The notes under the pieces were generated by a model. That model had not been told where the DNA came from, did not search any database, and worked only from the letters and a program-made list of their open reading frames with translations. A stretch of 64,000 nt of DNA from positions 1,116,001 through 1,180,000 of the forward strand of contig NZ_WSRW01000002.1 in the NCBI RefSeq assembly GCF_009770985.1. The letters are read 5' to 3'. Shown piece after piece: positions 14,756 through 23,229 of the stretch (position 1 is its first letter; every line of letters starts with the position of its first letter). Source of the DNA: Mucilaginibacter lacusdianchii. GTDB taxonomy: Bacteria; Bacteroidota; Bacteroidia; Sphingobacteriales; Sphingobacteriaceae. The position numbers and the translations under genes are program-made.

Positions 14756-14956
14756 TTAAAGCACTTCCGTTAAATTAAGATTAATTACAGATTCGTTCAT
14801 CTCCAGGGAAATGCGGCATTTGACACCCGGTGTGCCGATACTGTGTACTTTAAATGTTTTGCCGTTGTAAGCCGCGTAGGGAGAATCATCAGCAACCTGG
14901 ACCATAACGGTTCCGGCCGCCCGGATACGGTCGACTTTTGCAAGTATATGTTTCAT
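14756..14956 (-). CDS. Small hypothetical protein (66 aa)
   Basis: No family recognised. A basic N-terminus (MKHILAKVDRIRAAG) is followed by beta-rich sequence without membrane segments. It starts 22 bp upstream of the methylase start and shares its direction, so they are probably co-transcribed. Perhaps a small beta-barrel nucleic-acid-binding protein; this is only an impression from composition. Confidence 0.5.
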   Translation of the reverse strand: MKHILAKVDRIRAAGTVMVQVADDSPYAAYNGKTFKVHSIGTPGVKCRISLEMNESVINLNLTEVL

Positions 14957-14969
14957 GGTCTTAAAAATT

Positions 14970-15145
14970 GAGGTACGGGAAAAAGCCCGGTGTCAGCAGC
15001 CAGCCCGTTTGTAAAACGGGGATCTGTAGGCTGCCGACTCCGGGCGCGGGTGCCTGGAAGGTATGCAGGCGATCCGGCGCAAAAGCGTCCCCGGCGATAG
15101 CGGGTACGTATGCGCAAAGGGTTAGCCGGCATTCCTGCCGGACAA
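14970..15145. ncRNA. GC-rich, hairpin-rich non-coding segment (candidate structured RNA)
   Basis: A 306-bp gene gap whose first half is far GC-richer than its surroundings. An outer stem GCAGCC (14996-15001) / GGCTGC (15029-15034) encloses CCCGTTT (15004-15010) / AAACGGG (15014-15020). A further perfect hairpin is CCGGCA-TTCC-TGCCGG (15126-15141). The rest to 15262 is AT-rich without features. This could be a small RNA or leader of the methylase genes on the minus strand, or a protein-binding DNA site. The plus-strand frame through it has no recognisable product. Confidence 0.4.
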
Positions 15146-15262
15146 GGGTTGAAATGGGCTTGAATTACAGGCCAATCTGTTTAAATTGGTTATTAGTTAC
15201 TGCTTCAATTCTTTTGTATAGATGGACACATCGTTATTTAAAAAATTGTAAGATGGGGTAAC

Positions 15263-16120
15263 TTACCGGCCTCTGGAAACGACATTGTCTGCAGAACGAT
15301 CCTGCACAAAGTTATGATCCTGTTCAGGCGCCTCCTGGTGGTAAACTGTTGTTGTTTTAACCGCAGATCGTTCCACGGCTTTTTCAGGCCAGATATCTTC
15401 ATCCCTGATTTCCCGGCCATTTTTATCAAAAATATCCATTGACTTCATGACCGGGTTGGCAGCAATGTTTACCGGAATGCTCTTGTTACCTAGTTTGATC
15501 TCTGTTGACCAGTAATTACCGCTGCGCAACGCCTGCAGTCCTTCGGTGCGTGAATCCTCCTTAGCCAGGGCTTTAATCGGATACTTGTCCAGGGTGTTTT
15601 CCAGTTGGAAACCATATTCCGGCCTGAGTACCTTCAGCGGATGGTTGCCGAAAGCATCGGTAACATCCAGCTGCAACTTGAACCAGGCTTTGAGCTTCTC
15701 CGACTTAGCAGCATCCGGTTCGCTGCCTTTTGGACGCACATAAATATCCTTTTCGAGAGACAACCCCGAGAGTAATTTATAAGCCTGTAAAGCTGTTATC
15801 CGGTGATCCCTATCCAGATCAAAAGTTTGTTTCCGGGGAACGGATTCACCTGTTTTGTGAAGGGTAACATCCATCGCGTTCAGGAAATAAGTATCACCGT
15901 TTTTCTGCCGGTTGTAATGCAGTTGAAACTGGACCACATCTGTTTTGAGGGCGTTAATGTCCTTATTGTCCAGCGGCCGGTGGACGTTGTTGATGCCCAG
16001 GGTAAACTGAGGCAGTTCGCGGCTGATCGCTGTTTCCAGCACACCGTTTAGCTTGTCGCCAAAGCCGAGGTTTCCCTGCAATTTTTGCAGGTATTCTAAA
16101 TTCTGCTGATTGATTGCCAT
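15263..16120 (-). CDS. ICE-associated hypothetical protein, DUF3945-like
   Basis: A 285-aa soluble protein whose middle (residues 60-190) resembles the DUF3945-type repeats found beside DUF4099 in Bacteroidota conjugative elements: FQLHYNRQKNGDTYFLNAMD, TALQAYKLLSGLSLEKDIYV and WFKLQLDV. A second copy-like unit follows (KALAKEDSRTEGLQALRSGN). No catalytic motif or signal peptide. It is followed upstream by a gap and then by the DUF4099-type gene, so the two may work together. Function unknown; a role in DNA handling after transfer is often assumed. Confidence 0.6.
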   Translation of the reverse strand: MAINQQNLEYLQKLQGNLGFGDKLNGVLETAISRELPQFTLGINNVHRPLDNKDINALKTDVVQFQLHYNRQKNGDTYFLNAMDVTLHKTGESVPRKQTFDLDRDHRITALQAYKLLSGLSLEKDIYVRPKGSEPDAAKSEKLKAWFKLQLDVTDAFGNHPLKVLRPEYGFQLENTLDKYPIKALAKEDSRTEGLQALRSGNYWSTEIKLGNKSIPVNIAANPVMKSMDIFDKNGREIRDEDIWPEKAVERSAVKTTTVYHQEAPEQDHNFVQDRSADNVVSRGR

Positions 16121-16325
16121 AAATAATAAATGAATAGATAAAATATTATGTGGTGGTGAATGGCTCCCGGTTTACAGCCGCTCTCCCGGCTAAATATTTT
16201 CCCAAGTGAGAATTCGTTCTGCCTGGGCTTTATATACCGTGTCAGCCAACTCGTTTAGGTAAAAAATTGTAAGTCATACCTGCATTGCTGATGATAGAAC
16301 TTTTGGACTTAATTTACAGGTAACC

Positions 16326-16360
16326 GACCATCTGTCTACCTATGCTCAGATAGTATGGTC
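16326..16360. other. Strong hairpin after the 203-aa hypothetical gene
   Basis: GACCAT-CTGTCT (16326-16337) pairs with AGATAG-t-ATGGTC (16348-16360): 12 pairs with one bulged T and one wobble. It starts 20 bp past the stop of the neighbouring minus-strand gene, as a transcript 3' end would, but no T-run follows, so it is more likely an mRNA-stabilising or processing hairpin. Confidence 0.35.
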
Positions 16361-16379
16361 AACATGTTGTTTGGATAGC

Positions 16380-16991
16380 TCAGGATTCATCAGTATTCAT
16401 CAGGGTATGAATAAACGAAGATTGCCCTTGCGGAGGCTTATGCGTGCGGATACCGGACCGGAGGCCTGTCACTTTTTCAAACTGGTGTAAGGAAAAAAAA
16501 TCCGGGTTGAAATAGAATGTCCTGCCACGGAAACTGGCTACAAGCCATTGTTCTTCCAACCTGAATTTTGCCGGATGAGCTTTGTACCAGGAAGCAACCC
16601 GGGCATCCGTAATCTTACCGATCAGGTCGGAACCAAAAAGCAAATGCCAGTGGGTCTGCGGATATCTTGCCTTCAATTGGTCAACCTGTGACCTCTCTGG
16701 CAATAATCCCAATGCGGCAAATGCCTGTTGTTCTCTAATATTATTCAACATACCCGGTTGCCTTGATACAAAACTTATTAATTCGGCTGCGGAATAGCTG
16801 ATGTACAGATCAGAAGCCAGCTGAGATAATTCACCCGCCAGCCAGATTTCCGTAGTGGAGGGTAAAAGATGTATTTCAGGCGACCATATTTCATTTACGC
16901 GGGTGCTGTAGGGAATGATGAGTTTGTCCTCCCCAGCAAGGTTCAGAAATGGGCGAAAAAAGGAGATAACTTCTGGTCTAAAATGTACCAT
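16380..16991 (-). CDS. Hypothetical protein (203 aa) of the transfer region
   Basis: No family recognised. Soluble, rich in aromatic residues; there is no signal peptide or membrane helix. It begins MVHFRPEVISFFRPFLNLAG and includes YSTRVNEIWSPEIHLLP, which recalls the start of mobile-element proteins that assist relaxase or primase, but I cannot name it. It shares direction with the flanking genes, 8 bp from the DUF4099-type stop, so it is part of that operon. Confidence 0.55.
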   Translation of the reverse strand: MVHFRPEVISFFRPFLNLAGEDKLIIPYSTRVNEIWSPEIHLLPSTTEIWLAGELSQLASDLYISYSAAELISFVSRQPGMLNNIREQQAFAALGLLPERSQVDQLKARYPQTHWHLLFGSDLIGKITDARVASWYKAHPAKFRLEEQWLVASFRGRTFYFNPDFFSLHQFEKVTGLRSGIRTHKPPQGQSSFIHTLMNTDES

Positions 16992-16999
16992 GAAGAAAG

Positions 17000-17779
17000 T
17001 TACCGGGCACGGGTTTTCAAATAGCCTCGATTTTCCTCATTGTTCGTTGCAGTGGTCTTTCCTTTGGCGGCAAAGTATTTTTCCATGTCAGCATAAGCTT
17101 TTTGGAAAGCAGGCGTCAGCCCTTCTTCCTGTGGCTTACTGTTGTTAGCCAGGTGATGAATACCGCGTAAAAGCAGGTAAGAAACACCGCCATCGATCAG
17201 TACAGAGAAAATTAAAGCAGCACGGTCAGCACGAATCCCTTTAGGATCAGTAGCACGGTGGTGCAATGCTGTGCCATCCGGCAGCTCAATTTTATAACCT
17301 TTTTTAAAATCGTCCTTCTGCCAATCCTGAAGCGGGTAGCCGTTAATCTGATCTGGTGCAATAAGTCGGGCGGGGTCATAGGAAATAAAGGCGCGGGTAT
17401 CTGCATCATACTCAAACACCAGTTCTTTTTTTCCGGGCCCGGGCAGAGTTTTGACGACACTTTGTTCATTGCCATTGATCAGTGCCTCCGCCTCCTCATC
17501 ATCGAGTAAAGAAGGGATAACAGGTTCATGATAGATAGGGTGCAGCCGGAAAGCGACTTTACCATCAGGTTCACGGTAGAGCGATAGTTTCGCATCAAGC
17601 TGATCGATCCGGGAACCACTCGCTTCCAGATTGGTCATATGAAGGAGTTTGGATAACCGGCCTGCAAGGATAGCATCCAAATCCTCCCGGTCAATGGTAA
17701 GATCATCGCTGCTATCGATCAGCCCTAGATTTTTAAGGTCAGTTAAAGGTAGCTCATGCATACCAAATGGATTTTTCAT
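17000..17779 (-). CDS. DUF4099-domain protein
   Basis: A 259-aa protein counted from MKNPFGMHELPLTDL; that methionine opens the conserved DUF4099 domain and is preferred over an upstream in-frame one that would lie inside the ArdC-like gene. The domain covers about residues 1-80 (ELPLTDLKNLGLIDS, DLDAILAGRLSKLL). The middle is DUF3945-like and one hydrophobic segment (about 200-220) precedes a basic tail. Such proteins are typical of Bacteroidota ICEs and their role is unknown. It lies 10 bp downstream of the ArdC-like stop. Confidence 0.7.
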   Translation of the reverse strand: MKNPFGMHELPLTDLKNLGLIDSSDDLTIDREDLDAILAGRLSKLLHMTNLEASGSRIDQLDAKLSLYREPDGKVAFRLHPIYHEPVIPSLLDDEEAEALINGNEQSVVKTLPGPGKKELVFEYDADTRAFISYDPARLIAPDQINGYPLQDWQKDDFKKGYKIELPDGTALHHRATDPKGIRADRAALIFSVLIDGGVSYLLLRGIHHLANNSKPQEEGLTPAFQKAYADMEKYFAAKGKTTATNNEENRGYLKTRAR

Positions 17780-17789
17780 AATAAAGTAT

Positions 17790-19001
17790 TTAGCGTTTGT
17801 ATTGATGAGTTGGCTTTGATTCGGACGGAATGACGGGCACTCGCTGGGTGGTAACCGCTTCACTAACTGATAATACGGGCGGTTGCTGCTGCTTGGCCTG
17901 CAATAAATTTTTGTAAAGCAAGTCGTCCTTCCGAAGGATAAACTGCTGGCCGCTGCCGAGATCTTCCATTTTAAAGCGGTTATTTTTCAGACTTTCATTT
18001 ACCTGGTATATGGTACCATTATAACTGATTTGATCATGATTGGCCAGAAAATGTTGGGCTAGCTTCTTGCTGTCTGCAAAGACACTCAGTTCTATACTAC
18101 GTTTTCTTTCCAGGTCTGATAAATAGGTATAGATCTTCTCGGCATCCGCCGCCGCACTATGAATTTCAAACGGGTGGTCCTGAAGGATACTGATCCAGTT
18201 TTCAACATAAGCTGCATGCTGACCGGGATCATGGCCGATGCGTATTTCATCACCGATCAGCATGGAGGCGATTTCGGCGCGAAGCTCTTCCCGTGCATAA
18301 TTAGGTGTGCCGAAGGTATTCATCAGGCTACGGTCGAGCCGGCTGGAATGCCCTGTCCAATGCCCCAGTTCATGCAAGGCGGTGGCATAATACTTACCCG
18401 GTTCGTCAAACTGCTCCCGTAGCGGCAGGGTAATACCGTCTGTGGCCGGGCTGTAAAAGGCGCGGTTGCCGGCAACATGCTGAATGTTGGCGGCAGAATT
18501 TTGCAGCAGGCGTTCTGCTCTTTCCAGCGGTTCCCAGCCCAGCTTCGACAGGTCAGGCTTGACGAGTTCCGGTATACCGTCGATCTGCTCGGCGTTGAAT
18601 ACGGCAGCGCTGGTGATAACCGGACGACCGAGTTTAACCGTAATCTTTACCGGGTTACCCTTATCGTCTTTGACGACCTTGCCCTGGTCGTCGCGTTTGG
18701 TTCGCAGTTCCGTCAATTTGATAAATTGAATACCGGTAGCTTTGGAGCCTTTACGCACCTGCCAACCCTGGTCACTAGCCTGTTTGAAAGTCAGCCAGCG
18801 CGGGTCGTTCCTGCCGCTCATGATCAGTGATAAGGTATTGATCCCCTGGTACCGGTTGCCGGTTACTGCATTATAAGGTAATTGAAAGGACGGCAAGCCA
18901 TTACTGTTCCATGGCTTTTGCCAGGGTGCTGTTCCAGCCTTTAACGCCTCAATCAGCTTTTCAGCTACTTCCACATGGAGGGCTTTTTTATCACTCGCCA
19001 T
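17790..19001 (-). CDS. ArdC-like antirestriction protein (zincin peptidase)
   Basis: A 403-aa protein. Residues 1-120 form the ArdC N-terminal ssDNA-binding domain (LKAGTAPWQKPWNS, YQGINTLSL, WLTFKQASDQGWQVRKGSKAT). Residues 180-300 hold a zinc metallopeptidase-like domain with HELGHWTGH and a distal EELRAE glutamate. A C-terminal region of about 100 residues follows. ArdC protects transferred single-stranded DNA from host restriction, which suits its place in the transfer region. The start at 19001 (MASDKK) opens the domain and overlaps the stop of the small upstream gene by 11 bp. Confidence 0.85.
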   Translation of the reverse strand: MASDKKALHVEVAEKLIEALKAGTAPWQKPWNSNGLPSFQLPYNAVTGNRYQGINTLSLIMSGRNDPRWLTFKQASDQGWQVRKGSKATGIQFIKLTELRTKRDDQGKVVKDDKGNPVKITVKLGRPVITSAAVFNAEQIDGIPELVKPDLSKLGWEPLERAERLLQNSAANIQHVAGNRAFYSPATDGITLPLREQFDEPGKYYATALHELGHWTGHSSRLDRSLMNTFGTPNYAREELRAEIASMLIGDEIRIGHDPGQHAAYVENWISILQDHPFEIHSAAADAEKIYTYLSDLERKRSIELSVFADSKKLAQHFLANHDQISYNGTIYQVNESLKNNRFKMEDLGSGQQFILRKDDLLYKNLLQAKQQQPPVLSVSEAVTTQRVPVIPSESKPTHQYKR

Positions 19002-19170
19002 CATCTGCCTCCTTGTTCTCGCTGAAATCAGGTGACCATTCGTCGGCATAATCTACGCCATAAATCAGGGCTTCCGCCGGTGTTAATTCAAGTTCTTCGC
19101 CTTCGGCGATCAGCTGCAGTTTTTCCTGCAGCGTCCGTAAGGGTTGTCTGAGGGGTGTGTTGCTCATCAT
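18991..19170 (-). CDS. Small acidic protein (59 aa) ahead of ardC
   Basis: Starts MMSNTPLRQPLRTLQEKLQL and ends in an acidic tail (DFSENKEADDGE). No family is recognised. It overlaps the ArdC-like start by 11 bp, a coupling that argues it is translated. The longer frame upstream of 19170 runs antisense-free but through the M23 peptidase gene and is not likely. It may be a small regulator or chaperone for the downstream protein. Confidence 0.5.
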   Translation of the reverse strand: MMSNTPLRQPLRTLQEKLQLIAEGEELELTPAEALIYGVDYADEWSPDFSENKEADDGE

Positions 19171-19183
19171 AATTTTTATATAG

Positions 19184-19681
19184 TTATGGGGGTTGGTTGG
19201 CCAATCCATACAGAAAGGCCAGCGGAGGTATAGATTTGCTCCGGTACCGGATAGCAAAGTGCAGATGCTCACCCGTAACCTGTCCGGTAGAACCCGAAAT
19301 GCCGAGTACCTGACCTGCAAAAACCATTTCACCCGGATATACCGTTATCGTGGACAGATGGCCGTACAGGCTTTGCAACTCCTGGCTATGCGCTATCAGC
19401 ACGTAATTACCGGTGTGCATATCAAAGCCGGTCTGCAGGACGGTACCATCCAGGATAGTGTAAATGAATTCTCGACGGGCTTTCAAATCGATTCCCTGGT
19501 GAAAGCGAAATTTTCCGGTAACAGGATGAATACGCCAGCCATACACTGAAGTAGGATGTATGCTTTTTAGCGGTAGGCTGAAATTTACCGGGTTTTGCGC
19601 GCTCTGGGATATGGCGTTATGGCAAATAATTAAGAAGCTTATCAACCAGGCTTGTTTTAGAAGGTTTCCGGGCATTATCAT
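19184..19681 (-). CDS. M23-family murein peptidase of the conjugation apparatus
   Basis: A 165-aa exported metallopeptidase. A signal peptide (hydrophobic LISFLIICHNAISQ, cut near residue 26) precedes the M23/LytM domain. It has GWRIHPVTGKFRFHQGID, where His and Asp bind zinc, then YGHLS and HLHFAIRY with the last metal histidines. The full HxxxD...HxH set is present, so it should be active. In transfer operons such enzymes open the peptidoglycan for the secretion channel. Its ATG overlaps the preceding stop (ATGA). Confidence 0.85.
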   Translation of the reverse strand: MIMPGNLLKQAWLISFLIICHNAISQSAQNPVNFSLPLKSIHPTSVYGWRIHPVTGKFRFHQGIDLKARREFIYTILDGTVLQTGFDMHTGNYVLIAHSQELQSLYGHLSTITVYPGEMVFAGQVLGISGSTGQVTGEHLHFAIRYRSKSIPPLAFLYGLANQPP

Positions 19682-20103
19682 CGCCCCCTGCCGGGATGCT
19701 GATCCGGCCTGTCTATCCAGTGAATTTCGATGTAGTCCTGGACGCTCAGTACGGTGGCAAACATCAGTTTTGCACGGGAGGTGGCTTGGTCCAGTGCTTC
19801 TTTTTGGTAATCCAAATTACCGGTAGCATCAAGCAGGTAAATTCCTAAAATGTCTAAAACATCCTCTCCGTCAATATGCTCATGAAGATCCTGCCTTAAC
19901 TTGTCAAGAATCTCCAGGCCGGGAGCCAGCATCAGTAGGGCATCACTGCTATACAGGCCCAGCATCTGATTTTTAAAACGGACAAGCACTTCATCTTTAC
20001 CGGTATCTACATGAACAATCGTACCCATATGTCCCTGCATATGCACCGGATCATAGGTTAAGGTCGGATGGACCATAACCACTTTATCGCGTAATTCCTT
20101 CAT
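19678..20103 (-). CDS. Hypothetical protein, paralogue 2 of a tandem pair
   Basis: A 141-aa soluble protein. Its first 60 residues match the upstream gene at 20129-20563: both have V-x-P-x-L-x-x-DP-V-x-x-QG followed by GxI, a charged loop, VxF and LGLYSSDALL or QGLYSSDALL. That block looks like a small beta-barrel (KOW or SH3-like) domain. The C-terminal halves differ. It overlaps the peptidase start by 4 bp. Function unknown; the pair probably arose by tandem duplication. Confidence 0.6.
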   Translation of the reverse strand: MKELRDKVVMVHPTLTYDPVHMQGHMGTIVHVDTGKDEVLVRFKNQMLGLYSSDALLMLAPGLEILDKLRQDLHEHIDGEDVLDILGIYLLDATGNLDYQKEALDQATSRAKLMFATVLSVQDYIEIHWIDRPDQHPGRGR

Positions 20104-20128
20104 GGTTGAATTGCTTCGGGTCTGGGAA

Positions 20129-20563
20129 TCACCGGCCTATACTGCCGGAATGGTGATAGGATTCTGCTTGATTCTGGGCGATACCCAGTTGGTCTTTGAG
20201 TGATACCATGGTGAAGCTACGAATAACAGGATTGACAGCAGCCATTTCAATAGCTGACCTGGCGTCCTGCCGCGAGGCGGATTGCTGAAGGAAACTGATC
20301 TGTACCATTTGCTTGAAATCAGCCGTATCAAGCAGCTTGACATTTTGAAAGGCCTCCTGGTAAACATCATTAGACTTTTTCATGACCAGCAGAGCATCGC
20401 TGGAATATAGGCCCTGCTGTCCTTTTTCAAAGCTTACATAAACATCATCATTAAGGGTATCAGCATAGGTTATCATGCCAATTTGGCCTTGCCGCTTCAC
20501 CGGGTCATTGGATAAGCCAGGGTTAACAAGCACATAAGTGCCATTTAATTCTTCGTGGTTCAT
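20129..20563 (-). CDS. Hypothetical protein, paralogue 1 of a tandem pair
   Basis: A 144-aa protein sharing its N-terminal domain with the gene just downstream (VLVNPGLSNDPVKRQGQIGM, GLYSSDALLVM). The C-terminal half is helical and Gln/Ala-rich. No signal peptide or membrane segment. It lies 18 bp downstream of the coupling-protein gene, in the same transcript. No function can be assigned. Confidence 0.6.
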   Translation of the reverse strand: MNHEELNGTYVLVNPGLSNDPVKRQGQIGMITYADTLNDDVYVSFEKGQQGLYSSDALLVMKKSNDVYQEAFQNVKLLDTADFKQMVQISFLQQSASRQDARSAIEMAAVNPVIRSFTMVSLKDQLGIAQNQAESYHHSGSIGR

Positions 20564-20581
20564 ATTTTCTTGTAGGGGTTA

Positions 20582-22612
20582 TTATTGATGGGTAGGACGC
20601 ATGGAAGCCTTGGTAACCGGCATAGGTTGCTCCGGTTCAGCCGGCCTGAACTGGTGGACAAGGCTTTGTACTTCGCCCGTAATCCGCAGGTAATTGCTGC
20701 GCAATACTTCTTCCTTCCTTCCTTTAAAATCATAAAACAGAGGCAGGTCCCGGTAAGCTTTTTCTTCCTTCTTAATAGCTTCCAGGTCGAGGTTGATCCG
20801 GCAGTTGACAGCTGAGGTCTCGTATTTTCCGGTAAATTTTTCTACAGCATCAGAGGCCAGTAAACCAACCATCTCGCCGGCTTTGAGTGAGGCTATCTTG
20901 CCGGCAGGAATCAGCGGTTCCAGTTTTTCATTTAACGAAAGGGACGTTTTATTACGGTCAATGCTCAGGCTCTCACCGGTCTGCTTAACCTTGCCGAATA
21001 ACCGCTCCAGCCATTCAAGCGTGTCCTTGTTTCTTACACTGCCGGATAAGACATTCCCCATGACTGAGGTAATCGTTTCGGCGGTTTCCTTACCGTATTG
21101 CTGCCTCAGCATCGGTAACTCCTGCATGCCCAGGAGAACCGATACAAGGTTGGAACGTGCCTGACTGACGCATACATCCACCCGGTGGCAGTAGAGGGAC
21201 GGGCTTTCATCAACCACAATACCAACGGGAATATTCCCTTTGGAATTTATTTCGCGCAGGATACAGTTCATCACGACCGAATAGCAGGCCGAATTTATAC
21301 TTTGGGTGGACGGATCATTAGCCAGAACCAGAATACCGGGATGCTTGGGATCGCTGATCTTAAGATCGAAATCGTCAGACGAAAACACCCAAAATGTTTC
21401 TTTCGTTGCCATTCGGCTGATAAAGATTTTCAGGGTGCCCACCTGACCCTCCAGCTGCTCAAAGGCTTTGGCACGGTAAGCAGTTACAAAGGGGGATAAT
21501 AAGGAAGCCAGCTCCGGTTCAGAAAACAAGGTATTGAATACATCCTCATAAGGCATATTTAAAAAAGCCAGCACATGCGGCAATGTCGAATATCTGCCAT
21601 CCTCGTACTTGCTGAAAAAGAAAATGCAGGCAGCCAAAAAATTCACTGCACTTTGGGTAAAGAACTGATCGCTGCCCCCGCTTTTATCGCCTTTCTTTAA
21701 CGCTTCAACCAAAGCTTCCGCGTTTTCGGAGGCATCAGCCAGCGTTCTCAGGTATTTGCGCTTAAAAGGGTTAATCCGCCTACTTTTTTCAGGGTCGTTT
21801 AAATTGACCACATGAAATTCATATCCCTTGCATTTGCCATTTTGTTTGGCCAGCAGATAATGATAATAGGCGATCTTACCCAAATCAGGAAATTTCAGGT
21901 CATAAACACAAAGGGTAAACTCATTGGCAATCATCTGCCGGATGACAGGCATGACCACTCCAAAACTTTTACCGCTGCCCGGAACACCCAGCAGAAGAAT
22001 GCCACGGTATAGATTCTCCAGCACCAGGTAGCCTTTATGAACCCGCTTTTTGAAATAGAACAGGGTGGGTATGTTGACCGCGCTGGTACGTAAAAGCGGT
22101 TTGGTGCGCTGCATGAAGGATTCCTCCTCGGTATTCCAGCGGTCTTTACCCAGCCGGGCACTGATCATTTTGGAAACGTTGTCCATGGCCACATGAATGA
22201 ATACTGTTCCGATTAATGCGGTAAAGCTGTATCCGATATCGTACCAGCTGAATAAGTAGATGACGGGCATGCCATGCCGCCCATAATACCATAGTCCGCC
22301 AAAAAAAAGAACGATGCCGGTAAGCAAGGGATACGCAATAGAAGTCCGGGGGTTAAAGTCCTTCTGCTTCTTACTCAATGTCCCCACAGATACGAGGCAA
22401 ATCAGGACCAGTGTAAACAACTTGCTATATAGCGGCGCCTGATAAATTTTCAGTCTGGCCAGGCGATTCAAGAAAAAAGCCAGGCCTTGGTAGGTCTGGC
22501 TTTCAAATAAATGCGGTCCGACGATGAAACAAAAAAGTTCGAGGGTTAATGACAAGTAAATAGCGGCCTGCAAAAACCGGTGCTGGCTTTGCTGTTCTTT
22601 GCTTTCTTCCAT
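20582..22612 (-). CDS. VirD4/TraG-type conjugative coupling ATPase
   Basis: A 676-aa type IV coupling protein that brings the relaxase-DNA complex to the secretion channel. Residues 10-150 contain three or four membrane segments. The ATPase follows: Walker A GVPGSGKSFGVV near residue 205, an acidic VVNLNDPEKSRRINP region, Walker B VGIVVDESPSL near 465 and the glutamine-containing VLLGMQELPMLRQQYG. Length and order fit Bacteroidota T4CPs (called MobC or TraG in different ICEs). It lies downstream of the channel genes rather than next to mobA/mobB, so the mob and T4CP genes are split here. Confidence 0.88.
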   Translation of the reverse strand: MEESKEQQSQHRFLQAAIYLSLTLELFCFIVGPHLFESQTYQGLAFFLNRLARLKIYQAPLYSKLFTLVLICLVSVGTLSKKQKDFNPRTSIAYPLLTGIVLFFGGLWYYGRHGMPVIYLFSWYDIGYSFTALIGTVFIHVAMDNVSKMISARLGKDRWNTEEESFMQRTKPLLRTSAVNIPTLFYFKKRVHKGYLVLENLYRGILLLGVPGSGKSFGVVMPVIRQMIANEFTLCVYDLKFPDLGKIAYYHYLLAKQNGKCKGYEFHVVNLNDPEKSRRINPFKRKYLRTLADASENAEALVEALKKGDKSGGSDQFFTQSAVNFLAACIFFFSKYEDGRYSTLPHVLAFLNMPYEDVFNTLFSEPELASLLSPFVTAYRAKAFEQLEGQVGTLKIFISRMATKETFWVFSSDDFDLKISDPKHPGILVLANDPSTQSINSACYSVVMNCILREINSKGNIPVGIVVDESPSLYCHRVDVCVSQARSNLVSVLLGMQELPMLRQQYGKETAETITSVMGNVLSGSVRNKDTLEWLERLFGKVKQTGESLSIDRNKTSLSLNEKLEPLIPAGKIASLKAGEMVGLLASDAVEKFTGKYETSAVNCRINLDLEAIKKEEKAYRDLPLFYDFKGRKEEVLRSNYLRITGEVQSLVHQFRPAEPEQPMPVTKASMRPTHQ

Positions 22613-22668
22613 AAGTATAAAAAATGTGATTGATAAATGATATTTTTGGTTGTTAACCTTTCCATATC

Positions 22669-23229
22669 ATGAAAACACAAGCAGATAATAGTTACCTGAT
22701 TCCGAACCGATTGTCTGACGTTATCAGGTTGATCATTGTCCTGGCGGTTGACAGGACAAATTTTAGAACTGAAGACGGCTTACTCAAAGCGCTTCAAGAC
22801 CATCCGAATTCGGCAGAAACCTGGTTGGGACTAGCGAAGGATCATCCCGAGTTCTTCAGATTCAATAAAGAAAACACCTCAATTATCTTGCTGATGCGCT
22901 ATCTCATGCAAAGGGATGTACAAGAAGGAGAACTAAGACCACCTTTGACAATTGACCAAACGCAAAAACTTACCGATCAGGCTATCGCATTGCATGATAA
23001 ACAGTTGGCAAGGTACCAGCGGGATTCTTCAAAGACTGCCGTTACTGCTGCCTATGTAGCTGCAGCTGCGACGATTATTGCTGGGGTTATTAGTTATTTG
23101 ATTGCGATTAATGCTAATAATGACATCAGGTCTGATTTGGCAGTCATAAAGAACCAAATCGAGCATATTGAACATGCAAAAACTGATACAGCATTTAACA
23201 CGAAAGTATTACAAAGGGTCAGCCGCTAA
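22669..23229 (+). CDS. Single-membrane-span hypothetical protein
   Basis: A 186-aa protein, the only convincing plus-strand gene inside the transfer operon. Residues 1-110 are soluble and helical. One membrane segment follows (AATIIAGVISYLIAINAN, about 132-150) and then a short helical tail. It overlaps the 3' end of traN by 21 bp tail to tail. Not recognised. An accessory or cargo gene, perhaps entry exclusion or a small defence protein; nothing in the sequence decides. Confidence 0.6.
   Translation: MKTQADNSYLIPNRLSDVIRLIIVLAVDRTNFRTEDGLLKALQDHPNSAETWLGLAKDHPEFFRFNKENTSIILLMRYLMQRDVQEGELRPPLTIDQTQKLTDQAIALHDKQLARYQRDSSKTAVTAAYVAAAATIIAGVISYLIAINANNDIRSDLAVIKNQIEHIEHAKTDTAFNTKVLQRVSR

Noticed and set aside
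14968..15261. 97-aa plus-strand frame with Cys- and Gly-rich start
   Set aside because: It lies in the hairpin-rich GC island, has no recognisable family and its composition follows the stems.
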